Positions 63,126-64,000 of a stretch of 64,000 bases of DNA are shown here, one piece after another. Below the pieces are notes generated by a model. That model saw nothing but the letters and a program-made list of their open reading frames with translations, was not told the DNA's origin and did no database searches. How positions within the stretch are numbered: position 1 is the first letter of the stretch; the number at the start of each line of letters is the position of its first letter. Source of the stretch: Neorhizobium tomejilense (GTDB lineage: Bacteria; Pseudomonadota; Alphaproteobacteria; Rhizobiales; Rhizobiaceae). The translations under genes were made by a program, and so were the position numbers. The stretch is taken from NCBI GenBank assembly GCA_002968845.1, contig PVBG01000001.1, positions 62,001 through 126,000 of the forward strand, read 5' to 3'.

Positions 63126-64000
63126 TTATTCGGCCGCCTCCGGCAGGACCGGCACGGCGGCGAGCAGCCGCTTGGTGTAATCGTGCTGCGGATCGGCATA
63201 GATCGTAGAGGCCACGCCTTCCTCGACGATTTTGCCGCGATACATGATCGCGACGCGGTCGCAGAGATGCCGGACGACGGACAGGTCGTGGCTGATGAAG
63301 ATCAGTGAAAGGTCGAGCTCGGCGCGCAGGCGGATCAACAGGTTGATGATCTGCGCCTGGATCGACACGTCGAGCGAGGCGACCGGTTCGTCACAGACGA
63401 CCACATCCGGCTGCATGGCGAGCGCGCGGGCGATCGCGATGCGCTGCCGCTGGCCGCCGGAGAATTGGTGCGGGAAACGGTTGGCGAAGGTGGGATCGAG
63501 CCCGACTGCTGCCAGCCATTCCCCGACATAGACCAGCGCTTCGGCGCGTGTCACCAGCTTATGGGCGAGCGGCCCTTCAGCGATGATATCGCCGATCCGC
63601 ATGCGGCCGTTGAGCGACGCAAACGGATCCTGGAAGATCGTCTGGATGCGGGTGGTGATTTTTCGCGCATTGCGGCCGTGGCTCATGACCGGCTTGCCGT
63701 TGAGACGGATCGTTCCGGAGGTTGGAATCGCAATGCCGGCAGCCATGCGGCCGAGCGTCGATTTTCCGGAACCGGATTCGCCGACAAGGCCAAGCACTTC
63801 GCCACGCTTCAGCGTGATCGACACGCCGTCGACCGCCTGGACGACCGGCATCGGCTGGGAAATGCCGGACTTGATCGCCAGGTTCCTGAACAGGCCCGCC
63901 GGCTTTTCGAAGCGCTTCATCGCATCGTCGATGACGAGATAGGGGCTGCCGAGCGGCGGCAGGTTCAGTGTCGCCGACTTGCGCGGCGGCGGTGCCGCAT
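63126..64000 (-). CDS. Peptide-type ABC transporter ATP-binding protein (DppF-like), 5' end beyond the window
   Basis: The frame stays open to the window edge: about 290 residues are visible, including a proline-rich linker (APPPRKSA, then LPPLGSPYL) before the ATPase domain. Walker [10 protein letters not shown], signature FSGGQRQR, Walker [13 protein letters not shown] and the H-loop FISHDLSVV are present, followed by the C-terminal DppF tail. The linker before it suggests that a first ATPase domain precedes it in the same polypeptide, as in the protein at 10922, but this cannot be seen. It is the upstream partner of the deacetylase gene; the permeases should lie to the right. Confidence 0.88.
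   Translation of the reverse strand, partial: AAPPPRKSATLNLPPLGSPYLVIDDAMKRFEKPAGLFRNLAIKSGISQPMPVVQAVDGVSITLKRGEVLGLVGESGSGKSTLGRMAAGIAIPTSGTIRLNGKPVMSHGRNARKITTRIQTIFQDPFASLNGRMRIGDIIAEGPLAHKLVTRAEALVYVGEWLAAVGLDPTFANRFPHQFSGGQRQRIAIARALAMQPDVVVCDEPVASLDVSIQAQIINLLIRLRAELDLSLIFISHDLSVVRHLCDRVAIMYRGKIVEEGVASTIYADPQHDYTKRLLAAVPVLPEAAE

Overview
The window looks like part of a large accessory replicon (chromid or megaplasmid) or an accessory chromosomal region of an alphaproteobacterium of the family Rhizobiaceae (Agrobacterium/Rhizobium type). The evidence is GC-rich coding sequence with strong third-position GC, many ABC and TRAP solute importers each with its own catabolic genes and regulator, a rhizobial-type intergenic palindromic element, and an oxidative uronate gene set (udh, kdgD, gci, gli, TRAP transporter, semialdehyde dehydrogenase) that closely resembles the Agrobacterium pathway. 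I see no rRNA, tRNA, CRISPR array, transposase or replication gene. Coding density is very high and no gene-free stretch exceeds 300 bases.

Layout. (1) 1-3.8 kb: end of a ROK-family gene, then a two-gene sugar-acid operon (IlvD/Edd dehydratase and an RraA-like aldolase-fold protein) divergent from a GntR regulator, with a perfect palindrome between them. (2) 3.9-7.8 kb: a four-gene glycine-betaine/choline-type ABC importer with YehZYXW/OsmU architecture. (3) 7.8-20.4 kb: a peptidoglycan-recycling island. It holds a MurA paralogue, a GlcNAc-kinase-like BadF protein, MurQ, an oligopeptide-type ABC importer, a serine hydrolase, AnmK and an EamA exporter, with an RpiR/MurR-like regulator divergent from murA. 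Two 15-bp inverted repeats, in front of murA and murQ, are good candidates for its operators. (4) 20.4-21.1 kb: a PmtA-like methyltransferase. (5) 21.2-34.1 kb: a D-galactose/galactonate-type De Ley-Doudoroff cluster. It holds DgoA, two DgoK-family proteins, an enolase-superfamily dehydratase, an IclR regulator fused to an SMP-30/gluconolactonase domain, an SDR sugar dehydrogenase, a CUT1 ABC importer, a DapA-family lyase and a second enolase-superfamily dehydratase. A nested palindromic intergenic element lies inside it. (6) 34.2-42.5 kb: a LacI-regulated locus of unknown substrate with a FAD-dependent oxidoreductase, a CUT1 importer with its own ATPase, an unrecognised 230-residue protein and a divergent SGNH hydrolase. 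(7) 42.6-43.1 kb: msrA and a strong terminator. (8) 43.2-52.3 kb: the complete oxidative hexuronate pathway to 2-oxoglutarate with a TRAP transporter and a GntR repressor. (9) 52.4-64 kb: an HtrA-like protease; a CUT1 importer without an ATPase, joined to a tyrosine-phosphatase-like and a metallophosphoesterase gene; TetR; a small hypothetical gene; a DUF922-type protease; a divergent EamA/LysR pair; a polysaccharide deacetylase; and the end of a peptide-ABC ATPase gene that runs off the window.

How it works together. Most units have the same plan: importer, dehydrogenase or lactonase or dehydratase, then aldolase or kinase, under one local regulator. The substrates suggested (galactose/galactonate, arabonate-like sugar acids, galacturonate/glucuronate, muropeptide sugars, betaine) fit a plant-associated or soil life. 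The points most worth a second look are the IclR-lactonase fusion with a possible internal translation start and its operator in a promoter spacer, the RpiR-controlled recycling island with its own MurA, the LacI/FAD locus of unknown function, and the ATPase-less importer with two phosphoesterases.
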